NCBI GenBank assembly: GCA_023418755.1
Contig: JAEZZE010000316.1
Span: 1-60,671 of the forward strand
Reading direction: 5' to 3'
DNA length: 60,671 bases
Source: Bacillota bacterium
Lineage (GTDB): Bacteria > Bacillota > Bacilli > Paenibacillales > Paenibacillaceae
Position 1 is the stretch's first letter, and the number at the start of each line of letters is the position of its first letter. Below the pieces are notes generated by a model. It was not told the origin of the DNA, did not search any database, and saw nothing but the letters and a program-made list of their open reading frames with translations. Below, piece after piece: positions 1 through 8,417 of this stretch. The position numbers and the translations under genes are program-made.

Positions 1-163
1 CGCCGGATATCATTAAAGACAATATCAAGTTTATTTGTATGGCTTCGGCCGGTTCGAATATTAAGAGAAGAAAAGGCGTCGCCAGAATCGAAAATCCAAA
101 TCCGGTGCTCGTCTGGAGTATAGAAGCGACCAAGATGATCGCAATAAAAGCTATCCAACCCAT
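1..163 (-). CDS. TSUP/TauE-SafE family permease, N-terminal fragment
   Basis: The gene runs off the left edge and only its first 54 codons are present. The translation begins MGWIAFIAIILVAS and continues QTSTGFGFSILATPF, the hydrophobic first half-repeat typical of TauE/SafE (TSUP) membrane permeases, which export sulfite or organic anions. The start at 163 has an AAAGGGG ribosome site about 8 nt upstream. The substrate cannot be told from this fragment. It is not part of the neighbouring sugar operon, because a terminator lies between them. Confidence 0.75.
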   Translation of the reverse strand, partial: MGWIAFIAIILVASILQTSTGFGFSILATPFLLLIFEPAEAIQINLILSLMISG

Positions 164-228
164 AAAGCATCCCCTTTCTGCGGCATAAAAAGATCATTTT
201 GCGTTCGCATACTTGTTATAACAAAAAT

Positions 229-256
229 AAAGATACCGATAATCTTCGGTATCTTT
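229..256 (-). terminator. Intrinsic terminator
   Basis: A perfect 11-bp stem (AAAGATACCGA with TCGGTATCTTT) and a 6-nt loop are followed on the minus strand by TTATTTTTG. It would end transcripts from the 4439-397 kinase/regulator/binding-protein operon before the TSUP gene. Confidence 0.75.
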
Positions 257-266
257 GCCATATCTA

Positions 267-374
267 TTATAACATTCCCTGCAAAATGCGGAACATCTCG
301 TCTTCGAAATAACCGAAATATAACTTCAACCACTCGCGCTCGTCCGCTGCGCTGAACCGGTTCGTATACGCTCT
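267..374 (-). pseudogene. Possible C-terminal gene remnant, about 35 codons
   Basis: Between the binding-protein gene and its terminator, one minus-strand frame reads RAYTNRFSAADEREWLKL followed by YFGYFEDEMFRILQGML and two stops. Composition and amphipathic pattern look like real coding sequence, but the frame is closed by a stop just upstream and has no start codon. It could be the tail of a deleted gene. I do not recognise the family, and chance is possible. Confidence 0.3.
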
Positions 375-396
375 CTACCCGATGAAGCACCTTCTT

Positions 397-1935
397 CTAA
401 CGGCTCGCCGACCCTCCGCGATGGTCGGCTCGCCAGGCGTCGAGCTGCCTTTGCACTTCGGACCTTACCTCGTCGATGCCCGCCTGCCGAAGCTCCCGAT
501 TAAACTTCGGCAGCATGGAATCCACGTTCAAGCTGCCCGTCATCAAACCGGGAAAGTACTTCTCCCAAACCATCTGGATGTTCTTCACCTGAAGGGGCAT
601 CCCGGACAAGTCCGGCGTAAAGCCCAGCGTGCCCGAATAGACCGCTTCTTTGTTGCTGGCGCGAAACTGATCCCATTTGTCCAAGGGATCCGCGAACTGT
701 CCGCCCATGGTCTTCAGGATGAACCAATTGCCCTGGGTATACTGTACGCCTCCATAGCTAGGCTGAGCGTCCGGGATCGGATTGCCGTTGTTGTCCGTTG
801 GCGGGATCGGTACCACCTGGCCGTTACCATCGAGCGTGTAATGCACGCCCTCGATTCCGAAATTAAACAAATTCCGCACCTCGGGATCCGTGTTCAGCAG
901 ATTGAGAAACTTAACGGCCTCGGCGGGGTGCTTCGTATCCGCGTTGACGGCCATGACCCCTCCCCGAGTGGATTCGGTCGTAATCAAGGCGGGGGTTACG
1001 GGGTAAGCCACAAGCTTGTAGCCGCGATCCTTGCTCCAGCTATTGTCCGATAGCGGCCCGCCCCCCGCGGCCTTCCAGAATACCAGATCGCCCCGCTTCA
1101 GCCCGGGGCTTTCCCGCAATGACGCATCCTCGTTGATGTAGCCTTCCACATAATAGCGCCGAAGAAGATCCAACACGTTCCGGGCTTCTTCGGTTTCGAA
1201 TATATTCACGACCGGAGATACGGGATCCTGGCCTCGGACCATGAGCGGGAGCGTTTTCTCCGCTACGTACTGGTAGCCGTCCAGGGCGAAGAAGTTCTGC
1301 GAACCCTTGTCGAGTTCCATCGGCTGATAATCGGGTTCCTTCTCCTTGATCATCCGCAACAACGGTTCCAGGGAAGCCAGCGTTGTATAATCGGAGATGT
1401 CGATTCCGTACTTCTTGACCAGCGCCTCCGGATACATCCAATGGTCGCGAACGGCCAATTCCTTATTCGTCGGCACGCCGTAAATACCGCCATCGTCCAT
1501 CTGCACGCTTTTCCAGAAAACGGGGTCGATCACAGCGTACATCTCCTTCCCCGCGTTGGTCAAATAGTCGTTCAGCTTTAGAAATGCGCCGCGTTGCGCA
1601 TAGGCCGAGTACTCTACCGCAAAAGCGATGTCGAATGGGGTTCCTGCCGACACGAGGGTATTCAGACGCTCTTCATACTCTTGCCAGCCCACTTTAATAT
1701 AGGTAACGGTCACGCCGATTTTCTTCGCTAATACCTCGTTGATCTTGTCGGTGACCATTTGCAAGTCTTTGTCGGGATCTCCGATCGTGTAATAGATCAA
1801 ATTCACCGTATCGCCGCCCGTCGCGGCATGCCCGCCGTTGCCGGATGTCGAGACGCAGCCGGATAATGACAGCGTCAGCAGCAGGACGAGCGCGAAGAAT
1901 GCAGCGGGGCGGCTCGGATTCCGTTGATGTCTCAT
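397..1935 (-). CDS. Extracellular solute-binding lipoprotein (family 1, LplA type)
   Basis: The 512-residue protein captures sugar or oligosaccharide outside the cell. It has an N-terminal signal with a lipobox (LSLSGC), a Gly/Thr-rich linker, and a family-1 binding-protein body with the NLIYYTIGDPDKDLQ beginning that is common next to LplB/YtcP permeases. The start at 1935 is 7 nt after the stop of the response regulator, whose end contains the GAAAGGA ribosome site, so the two are translationally coupled. Position after a kinase and regulator, not next to permeases, suggests it either feeds the ABC transporter at 8078-4587 as a second receptor or serves as ligand receptor for the kinase. 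Confidence 0.85.
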   Translation of the reverse strand: MRHQRNPSRPAAFFALVLLLTLSLSGCVSTSGNGGHAATGGDTVNLIYYTIGDPDKDLQMVTDKINEVLAKKIGVTVTYIKVGWQEYEERLNTLVSAGTPFDIAFAVEYSAYAQRGAFLKLNDYLTNAGKEMYAVIDPVFWKSVQMDDGGIYGVPTNKELAVRDHWMYPEALVKKYGIDISDYTTLASLEPLLRMIKEKEPDYQPMELDKGSQNFFALDGYQYVAEKTLPLMVRGQDPVSPVVNIFETEEARNVLDLLRRYYVEGYINEDASLRESPGLKRGDLVFWKAAGGGPLSDNSWSKDRGYKLVAYPVTPALITTESTRGGVMAVNADTKHPAEAVKFLNLLNTDPEVRNLFNFGIEGVHYTLDGNGQVVPIPPTDNNGNPIPDAQPSYGGVQYTQGNWFILKTMGGQFADPLDKWDQFRASNKEAVYSGTLGFTPDLSGMPLQVKNIQMVWEKYFPGLMTGSLNVDSMLPKFNRELRQAGIDEVRSEVQRQLDAWRADHRGGSASR

Positions 1936-1942
1936 GGCGGCG

Positions 1943-2710
1943 TTATTCCTTTCTCCGAAGCTCTGAGGGCGATTTGCCGAAATAAGCGTGGAAATGGGAA
2001 TAAAAATAGTTCAGATTGGGATACCCGACGGAAAGCGCGATGGAAACGATTTTCTCGTCCGTGGTCTGAATGCGTTCACGGGCTCGAAGCATCCGATAGG
2101 CCATTAAATATTCCGAGAATTTCTTGTGCGTCTCCTTGAGGAAGAGCTGCCCCAGGTACGTTCCGTTCATCCGGAATCGTTCCGCGACCGATTTCAGGCT
2201 CAAGTTCTGGGCATACTCCGCCTTGACGATCAACAAGATGCGATTGGTCAGCTTGGACAGGCTGTCGTAACGCACGCCGAGCACCGGATCCCTGTCCAGG
2301 TCATCCCGATCCGCGCCCTCCACCGTCCCGTTCAGGTCTTCTACGATAATCCTCTCGACCAGATGCTGCAGCTTCGTACGATCGACGGGTTTGAGCAGGT
2401 AATCCTTGGCCCCGCAGCGGATCGCCTCGAGCGCATACTGGAATTCTCCATAGCCGCTCATGATGATATATTTCGAGGGAAGGCGCAGCTCGTTGAGCTT
2501 GTGGATAGCATCGTAGCCGCGCTGCTTGCCGATGCATACGTCGAAGATAGCCAAGTCCGGCAACAGCTCCACCGCCTTCGATATCGCGCCCTCGTACGTT
2601 TCGCTCGTCTCGATGCGGCCGAAGCCGTATTTTTCCCAATCCAGCGTTCGCTTCATGCCCTCCAGAATCTGCGGCTCGTCATCTACGATCAGCAGCTTGT
2701 ACATCCCCAA
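1943..2710 (-). CDS. Response regulator, receiver plus AraC-type DNA-binding domain (YesN-like)
   Basis: The 255-residue protein has an N-terminal receiver (LLIVDDEPQILEGM; phospho-acceptor Asp in LAIFDVCIG; Lys in YLLKPVD) and a C-terminal pair of AraC helix-turn-helix motifs ending YFYSHFHAYFGKSPSELRR. Usual YesN proteins are near 400-540 residues, so this one lacks the central linker domain. It overlaps the kinase gene by 32 nt, so the two form one unit. Its likely target is the ABC operon upstream, where a 21-bp-period direct repeat overlaps the promoter (8206-8243). Confidence 0.9.
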   Translation of the reverse strand: MGMYKLLIVDDEPQILEGMKRTLDWEKYGFGRIETSETYEGAISKAVELLPDLAIFDVCIGKQRGYDAIHKLNELRLPSKYIIMSGYGEFQYALEAIRCGAKDYLLKPVDRTKLQHLVERIIVEDLNGTVEGADRDDLDRDPVLGVRYDSLSKLTNRILLIVKAEYAQNLSLKSVAERFRMNGTYLGQLFLKETHKKFSEYLMAYRMLRARERIQTTDEKIVSIALSVGYPNLNYFYSHFHAYFGKSPSELRRKE

Positions 2711-4439
2711 TCGCCTCCTTGGATAGGATTACGGATATTTTAACACCGGCTTCCTCGTTGTTGTCGATCTTCATGGAGAAACCCGCCCCGTAGAAAAAGT
2801 GCAATCGGGTATACACGTTGCGCAGACCGATGTTGTCCACCGGGGCGTCGTCGCCTCTGGACAGCTTCCACCTGATTTCGGCCAACCGCTCTTCGGGAAT
2901 CCGGTTGCCGTTGTCCACGATCTCCAGCACGAAGCGGGAATCTTCCTCCCAGCCGTTCACGATGAGCAGATTGAACTCGCTCTCCCGGTCAAAGCCGTGG
3001 ACGAAGAAGTTTTCCGCGAGCGGCTGCATCCAGAACTTTACGGTGGGCAAGGAAAGCAGCGCCGCCTCCACATTGAACTGATAATAAAACCGGCCCGGAT
3101 ATTTGAATTCCATGATTTTCAAGTATTTCTGGAGCAATGCCAGCTCGCTGTCGAGGGAGATGATATTGCCGTTTTTTACGATATCGCGGTATAACGCGCC
3201 TAAGGTGGCAATCGCATCGGAGGTGTAGTCTACGCTGTTTACCAGCGCGGAGGAACGGATAACCTCGAGCGTATTATACAAAAAGTGAGGATTGATTTGC
3301 GCCTGAAGCGCTTTCATTTCGGTTTCCTGCTGCTTGAGTTTCAATAGATAATTCGTACGGATATGCCGATCGAGCTGATGGATCATATCGTCCAGCTCCC
3401 GGGCGATCATTCCGTACTCGTTTCTTCTGTAGCGCGCCGGGCTAATCGGCGTGAAATCCGCCGTTTTCGCGCGTCCGATGGACACGATAATCCGCCGCAA
3501 GAAGTTCGCGTCCTCGCGCAAATTGTACACGATCAGCAGCAGGACGCTAATCATCGCAGCCAGCACGATGAGAAACACGGCGAGCAGCACGTTCGCCTGA
3601 CGATGGATCAGCGTGGACAAGTCCACGATACTGACGAACCGATAATCGAACTCGTTGGAGGTGAACTTCACAAAATAGGCCCGGTTCGCAAATCCCGTCG
3701 CGAGATAGCCGTGCGTGCGTTCATCCGCCGCGACCCGGCGAACCAGCTCCTCCGCGCTGCGATCGCCGCCGGAAATAAAGTATACGTCTCCGGAACCGCT
3801 GATCGCCGCCGCTTCATCCAAACGGGAATTTTGAGCCGTTTTAAAAATCCGATCGCTGTTGACCAGGAATCGAAGCTCGCCCAGCTGGCGGGAAATTTGA
3901 TTCGGGTCCGAAAGCTTCTTGTGATAGACGAATCCTTTGTGGATCGTCTCGCGAAACGTTTCGTCCGTATTGGGCAGACGAAACAAGAAACTCATATTGC
4001 CGTTACCGTCGAAGCTCACGACGTTGCCCTCTCGCTCGGTATGCAAGCTGATCTGGGTGATGTCCCCCCGGCCCCCGTTGCCCAGGAAGGATCTGATATC
4101 GTCGGGGAAGGAGACGAGCGGACGATTGAACTGGCTGCCCTGCAGCCTGCTCGTCAGATAGCCTTCCGCGTTATTCCCCAAGAAGCTGCGAATGTCGGAC
4201 ACCAGATCGTTATTGGAGTACACCCGCTGCATGAAAGCCTCGATGCGGTCGGCATCGTATTGAAGAGCGCTTTCGACCCGGGAGAACGCCCCGGCGGCCT
4301 CGTTCCTGGAATTGCCGATCCATTGATCCAGCAACACCGCGCAGGTAAGCGCGCCTAGCGCCAGGCCGATGAACACCACAAATACCGCATATGCAACGAA
4401 CTTGCCGCGATAGATCTTGATTCGCATGAAGGAAAGCAT
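2679..4439 (-). CDS. Sensor histidine kinase, YesM-like
   Basis: A membrane sensor of 586 residues: one TM segment near the N-terminus, an extracellular sensor region of roughly 230 residues, a second TM (LLAVFLIVLAAMISVLLLIVY), a HAMP-like region, and a cytoplasmic His_kinase domain with QINPHFLYNTLEVIR (phosphorylated His) and a C-terminal ATPase with DNG and GIGLRN-like NIGLRNVY. The start at 4439 is chosen over an upstream ATG at 4514 because AAAGGAG lies 7 nt before it. It partners with the overlapping response regulator. Confidence 0.9.
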   Translation of the reverse strand: MLSFMRIKIYRGKFVAYAVFVVFIGLALGALTCAVLLDQWIGNSRNEAAGAFSRVESALQYDADRIEAFMQRVYSNNDLVSDIRSFLGNNAEGYLTSRLQGSQFNRPLVSFPDDIRSFLGNGGRGDITQISLHTEREGNVVSFDGNGNMSFLFRLPNTDETFRETIHKGFVYHKKLSDPNQISRQLGELRFLVNSDRIFKTAQNSRLDEAAAISGSGDVYFISGGDRSAEELVRRVAADERTHGYLATGFANRAYFVKFTSNEFDYRFVSIVDLSTLIHRQANVLLAVFLIVLAAMISVLLLIVYNLREDANFLRRIIVSIGRAKTADFTPISPARYRRNEYGMIARELDDMIHQLDRHIRTNYLLKLKQQETEMKALQAQINPHFLYNTLEVIRSSALVNSVDYTSDAIATLGALYRDIVKNGNIISLDSELALLQKYLKIMEFKYPGRFYYQFNVEAALLSLPTVKFWMQPLAENFFVHGFDRESEFNLLIVNGWEEDSRFVLEIVDNGNRIPEERLAEIRWKLSRGDDAPVDNIGLRNVYTRLHFFYGAGFSMKIDNNEEAGVKISVILSKEAIGDVQAADRR

Positions 4440-4531
4440 GCGGCATCTCCTTTGCAACAGGTTTTTGTCGCGCCCTACCGCTTCACCATATACCGTCTTG
4501 ATCGATAAAAGCAATATCCGATTTGTGCCAG

Positions 4532-4563
4532 AAAACCCGAACGGCTGTCTCCGTTCGGGTTTT
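4532..4563 (-). terminator. Intrinsic terminator after the ABC operon
   Basis: AAAACCCGAACGG pairs perfectly with CCGTTCGGGTTTT around a 6-nt loop. The arms carry A and T tracts, so it can work in both directions. It separates the ABC operon (8078-4587) from the kinase/regulator operon. Confidence 0.85.
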
Positions 4564-4586
4564 CCGGTATGGATTGCTTGCGGTGC

Positions 4587-6101
4587 TTAGTTGAAATACG
4601 TATTGATCTGCTCTTGGGCGACCTTCATCAGCGTATCCATGCCGGCGGCCTTCAGCTCCGCGACGATCTTCGGTACCATCGTCTCGGGATCGGAAGCGCC
4701 CGTGTGCAATTCATAACGATATTTGTCCCATACCGCTTTCGTATTGGCGACTTCGGTACCCAGCTCGCTGATGTCCAGCGCAAAGCCCAGATTCGCGGAG
4801 GAAGTCGCTTGATCGTTCAGCTTGCGTACTTGATCCCACTGATCGACCGGAGCCCCTTTCGTTACGGCCAGGTTGAAGAACGTGCCTTGCGTATAGGCGG
4901 CCAGCGGCCACGTATCCGTTTTACGCTCGATTACTTTCTCGCCGTCCACGCTGTCGTAGTCGACGCCCAGCTCGCCGAAGGCCAGCATATTGCGCAGCTT
5001 CGAATCCGTATTGACCAACTGCAAATACTTCAAAGCTTCGTTCTTATATTTCGAGTTGGCCGAGATCGCGTTCAGAGAGCCTTGGATCGTGCTCGTCGTG
5101 TAGATCGGGCCGAAGATCGGGAACATGTCGTACTTCTCGACGCCTTCGTTGATCTGCCAGCTCGCTTCCGCGCCGGGGAAAGCCTGCGCCGCGAAGAATG
5201 GACGGCCTTTATCCGCTTCGGTCTTGGTCGGCGCATCCGGATTGATGATGCCGTCCTTGTACCATTGGTGCAGCTGCTTGAGATCGTCCATGATATCCTG
5301 CTGCTCGAGCACGGAGACGACTTGGCGGGAAGCGTCGTCGACTTTGACGCCGATCGGCGGCAGGCCGAGCGTCATGTCGTCGTAGCCGTTGAAGAATCCG
5401 TTAAACCCGTCTCCTTGGGTGAGCGGCAGCGGGTAGAAGCTTTTGCCTTCGCCGGCCTTCATATCGCGGAACGGTTTGTCGAGGTCTCGCAGCGACTTGA
5501 TGCCGGCCATGTCGATGCCGTATTTCTGAACGTATTTATCGTCGAACACCCAGTATTGGGTCAAAGACGAGTCCTTGTAGGTAGGCACGGAGTAGATTTT
5601 CCCGCCGATCTTCGTTCCGTCCCATACCTTCTGGGGAATGAAGTTGTAGAGATCCGGCGTCTCGCTCTGCACCAGGTCGGTAAGGTCGGCGAACGCGCCC
5701 ATGTTCACTTGCTGGCTGTATTTGCTGTTGTTCGTAAACATGATGTCGAACGGCTCGCCGGTGTTCACGATCGTATTGATCTTCGTGTCCCAGTCGCCCC
5801 AGCTGGCTACCTTGATGTCGATTTTCACGCCGATCTTCTCGGCCGTGTATTCGTTCATCGCGGCGATCGCTTTGTCGAAGTTGGCGGGCACTTGGCCGCC
5901 GATCGTCCACCATACGAGCGTAGGCACCTCGCCCGAGCCGGCGGGCTTACTCGTTTCCGTCTGCGCGTTGGAGTTGGAAGGCGTGCTGCTGCTGCTCGGC
6001 TCGGATTTGGAATTCGAGTTGCCGCAGCCCGCAAGAGCGGTCGTCAGGAGCGCCGCGGCGCCGATGGCCAGCCATTTCTTCTTCGTCTTTTTCATTCCCA
6101 T
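4587..6101 (-). CDS. Extracellular solute-binding lipoprotein of a sugar ABC importer
   Basis: A 504-residue lipoprotein: signal peptide MKKTKKKWLAIGAAALLTT with lipobox LAGC, a Ser/Asn-rich linker, then a family-1 sugar-binding domain beginning TLVWWTIGGQVPANFDKA. It is the third gene after two permeases, so it is the primary receptor of this importer. The usual Paenibacillaceae arrangement lacks a local ATPase and relies on a shared MsmX-type ATPase elsewhere. It resembles the lipoprotein at 397-1935 in overall layout but differs clearly in sequence. Confidence 0.9.
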   Translation of the reverse strand: MGMKKTKKKWLAIGAAALLTTALAGCGNSNSKSEPSSSSTPSNSNAQTETSKPAGSGEVPTLVWWTIGGQVPANFDKAIAAMNEYTAEKIGVKIDIKVASWGDWDTKINTIVNTGEPFDIMFTNNSKYSQQVNMGAFADLTDLVQSETPDLYNFIPQKVWDGTKIGGKIYSVPTYKDSSLTQYWVFDDKYVQKYGIDMAGIKSLRDLDKPFRDMKAGEGKSFYPLPLTQGDGFNGFFNGYDDMTLGLPPIGVKVDDASRQVVSVLEQQDIMDDLKQLHQWYKDGIINPDAPTKTEADKGRPFFAAQAFPGAEASWQINEGVEKYDMFPIFGPIYTTSTIQGSLNAISANSKYKNEALKYLQLVNTDSKLRNMLAFGELGVDYDSVDGEKVIERKTDTWPLAAYTQGTFFNLAVTKGAPVDQWDQVRKLNDQATSSANLGFALDISELGTEVANTKAVWDKYRYELHTGASDPETMVPKIVAELKAAGMDTLMKVAQEQINTYFN

Positions 6102-6189
6102 TTTCCTCCCTTTGTCGTCTTTCTTCCTTCCCGCCGTCTACAGCTTGCGGCGGATATCATAAACCGGACAAATCCCGGCTTATTTCGGG

Positions 6190-7119
6190 TTAACCTTTCA
6201 CGGCGCCTATCGTCAGGCCGGAAATAAAGTATTTCTGGAAGAACGGGTAGGCGATCGCCACGGGAACCACGATGACGATAGCCACGGCCATCCGCGCGGA
6301 TTCCTTCGGCATGGTCGCGACAAGCTCCGCATAGCTGACCCCCATGCTGGAGGCGTTCTTCGCCAGGGCGTCCACGTTGCTCATCAGACTGTTCAGCAAG
6401 GCCTGCAGCGAGTACAGGTTCTGGTTGTCGATGTACAGCATCGATTGGAACCAGTCGTTCCAATAGGCGAAGCAGAGGAACAGACCGATGGTGGCCAGCA
6501 CCGGCAGCGAAATCGGCAGGACGATCGAGCAGTAGATGCGCAACTGGCCCGCGCCGTCGATCTCGGCGGATTCGATCAGTGCGTCCGGTATGGTGCTTCT
6601 GAAGAAGGTTTTGCAAATAATGACGTTGAAGGAGGAGACGGCCAGCGGCAGAATCAACGCCCAAACCGTATCTTTGAGGCCCAGCATATTCGAGTTGATA
6701 TAATAGCTGGATACCAGGCCTCCGTTGAACACCATCGGGATGAATACGATCCAGGTCAGCAGCCCTTTGAGCTTGTAATTCGGCCGGGAAAGGACATACC
6801 CCATCGAGGTCGTAAGCACCACGCCCAGCACGGTTCCGACGGCGGTAACGAGCACGGAGACGCCGAGCGCCCGGGTGATCATCTGCCCTTGTTGGGCGAT
6901 GTAACGATAGGCGTCTCCGGAGAAGGCCGCCGGAAAGAGGTGGTAACCGTCATTGCGGATGGAATCCTCGCTGGTCAACGATATGGACAAGACCACAAGG
7001 ACGGGCACGAGGCATAACAACGCCAATAGGATAAAAATGAGATGGAATCCCCAATTCGTGGCGGTTCCGATCCGGTTGAATTTGTCGAGGCCCGTCTCAT
7101 ATCCCGCTCTCGTTTTCAT
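6190..7119 (-). CDS. Carbohydrate ABC transporter permease (YtcP/LplC type)
   Basis: A 309-residue inner-membrane permease with six predicted TM segments, the EAA-like loop DALIESAEIDGAGQLRIY, and the C-terminal ending YFISGLTIGAVKG that is typical of YtcP/LplC proteins. The start at 7119 follows AAGGAGGG with good spacing; an upstream ATG at 7200 lies inside the preceding gene. It pairs with the LplB-type permease 14 nt upstream. Confidence 0.92.
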   Translation of the reverse strand: MKTRAGYETGLDKFNRIGTATNWGFHLIFILLALLCLVPVLVVLSISLTSEDSIRNDGYHLFPAAFSGDAYRYIAQQGQMITRALGVSVLVTAVGTVLGVVLTTSMGYVLSRPNYKLKGLLTWIVFIPMVFNGGLVSSYYINSNMLGLKDTVWALILPLAVSSFNVIICKTFFRSTIPDALIESAEIDGAGQLRIYCSIVLPISLPVLATIGLFLCFAYWNDWFQSMLYIDNQNLYSLQALLNSLMSNVDALAKNASSMGVSYAELVATMPKESARMAVAIVIVVPVAIAYPFFQKYFISGLTIGAVKG

Positions 7120-7133
7120 TTCCCGTTCCCTCC

Positions 7134-8078
7134 TTACATCATGGCGCTGTCCGGATCCACGCGACGGACGATCCAGTTGGCCAGCAGAATGGTCAAGCAA
7201 CCCATCACGGATTGGACGAAAGCGGAAGCGGAAGCCATGCCTACCGTAGCCGTCTTAAGCTGCTTGTACACGAGAACGTCGATGGTCGTCGCGACATTGA
7301 ACAACGAGTTGGAATCCCGCGGCACCTGGAAGAACAAACCGAAATCCGTGTAGAAGATGCGGCCTACGGCCAAGATGAACATCATCACGATGACCAGCTT
7401 CATGAGAGGCAGCGTAATAAACCGCGCTTGCTGCCACTTGGAAGCGCCGTCGATGACGGCCGCCTCGTAATACGTGCTATCGATGCCGGTGATGGTCGCT
7501 AAATAGACGACCATCCCGTAGCCCAATCCTTTCCATACATTCATGAAAACAAGAAAGTAAGGCCAATATTTAGGCTCCATATACCAGTTCACGGGATCCA
7601 CGCCCAAGCCGGCCAGGAATTGATTGACGATCCCTTTATCGAAGCTTAGAAAGGACCACACAATGGCGGAAACGACGACCCAGGACAGGAAATACGGCAG
7701 AAACATCATCGTCTGATAGAACTTGCCGGCCTTCCCGCTGTGCAGCTGGCCGATCATCAGCGCCAAGACGACGGGGATCGCGATGCCCAGAACGATAAAG
7801 ATCATATTGTAGCCGAGCGTATTTCGGATCACGACCCAAGCGTCGTTCGACTTGAACAGAAATTCGAAGTTTTTGAAACCGGTCCAGTCGCTGTGGATGA
7901 CGTTGCTCAGAAACCCCCCGTGAATCTTGAAATTCTTAAACGCAATCACGAGGCCGAACATCGGCAAGAAACAGAACAAGATATACCAGATGGTCGTCGG
8001 CAAGGCCAGAAGCGTTAGCTCGGTATCCTGCGTGCGCCAGCGGGTTCGCAAGCGCTTACGTCCACTTTTTACGTCCAT
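7134..8078 (-). CDS. Carbohydrate ABC transporter permease (LplB type)
   Basis: First gene of the importer operon. The 314-residue protein has a basic N-terminus, six TM segments (LLALPTTIWYILFCFLPM is the first), and the EAA loop YYEAAVIDGASKWQQARF. The start at 8078 has AAGGGGGG about 6 nt upstream; the longer reading to 8147 has no ribosome site. Expression probably depends on the promoter and direct repeats at 8179-8243. Confidence 0.92.
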   Translation of the reverse strand: MDVKSGRKRLRTRWRTQDTELTLLALPTTIWYILFCFLPMFGLVIAFKNFKIHGGFLSNVIHSDWTGFKNFEFLFKSNDAWVVIRNTLGYNMIFIVLGIAIPVVLALMIGQLHSGKAGKFYQTMMFLPYFLSWVVVSAIVWSFLSFDKGIVNQFLAGLGVDPVNWYMEPKYWPYFLVFMNVWKGLGYGMVVYLATITGIDSTYYEAAVIDGASKWQQARFITLPLMKLVIVMMFILAVGRIFYTDFGLFFQVPRDSNSLFNVATTIDVLVYKQLKTATVGMASASAFVQSVMGCLTILLANWIVRRVDPDSAMM

Positions 8079-8178
8079 GTTAGCCCCCCTTGCATGAGTT
8101 CGCGTTCCGCATGTACACGCTTCCAGCAGTTCCGCAAACGCATTCATTTCACTTGTTGCTGCGTCTGATTGATGTCAT

Positions 8179-8243
8179 TGTATAGAAAATGCCCGGCCTC
8201 GTTCCAGACAACAAACATTAGAACGTAGTCAACAAACGTTAGA
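8179..8243 (-). promoter_or_regulatory. ABC operon promoter with 21-bp-period direct repeat (probable AraC-type site)
   Basis: On the minus strand a -10-like TATACA lies at 8184-8179 and the expected -35 (8207-8202) reads CTGGAA, which is poor. Just upstream are two copies of a 17-bp direct repeat, AGACAACAAACATTAGA at 8206-8222 and AGTCAACAAACGTTAGA at 8227-8243 (15 of 17 identical, offset exactly 21 bp, given on the plus strand). Weak -35 plus tandem same-face repeats touching it is the classic layout for AraC-family activators, such as the response regulator at 1943-2710. Confidence 0.6.
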
Positions 8244-8283
8244 TTGCATGTCTTGGCCGACCCTAATCGCCCTCCAACCGCGC

Positions 8284-8400
8284 AAAAAAGAGGCTGTCCC
8301 ATAAGCGCTTCAAGTTTCTGTAAAAGATAATCGATGAACAAGGCGCTACTTTGTCTATCGATCATCTCAAGCAACTTTGCTTATGGGTAAGCCTCTTTAT
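8284..8400 (-). repeat. 117-bp imperfect palindrome (MITE-like), acts as terminator
   Basis: The ends are 22-bp imperfect inverted repeats (AAAGAGGCTGTCCCATAAGC against AAAGAGGCTTACCCATAAGC), and most of the interior also pairs imperfectly, so the whole unit can fold into one long hairpin. On the minus strand it ends in CCTCTTTTTTG, so it can terminate the catabolic operon that ends at 8418. GAGGCTGTCCC-type ends look like insertion-sequence termini, but no transposase and no clear target duplication are visible. The rest of the 8079-8417 gap holds the ABC promoter. Confidence 0.55.
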
Positions 8401-8417
8401 GCCGAGCCCATCTTGCC

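Noticed and set aside
8284..8400. Riboswitch or T-box leader upstream of the ABC operon
   Set aside because: The structure is on the far side of the promoter from the ABC genes, and no conserved aptamer or specifier sequence is visible.
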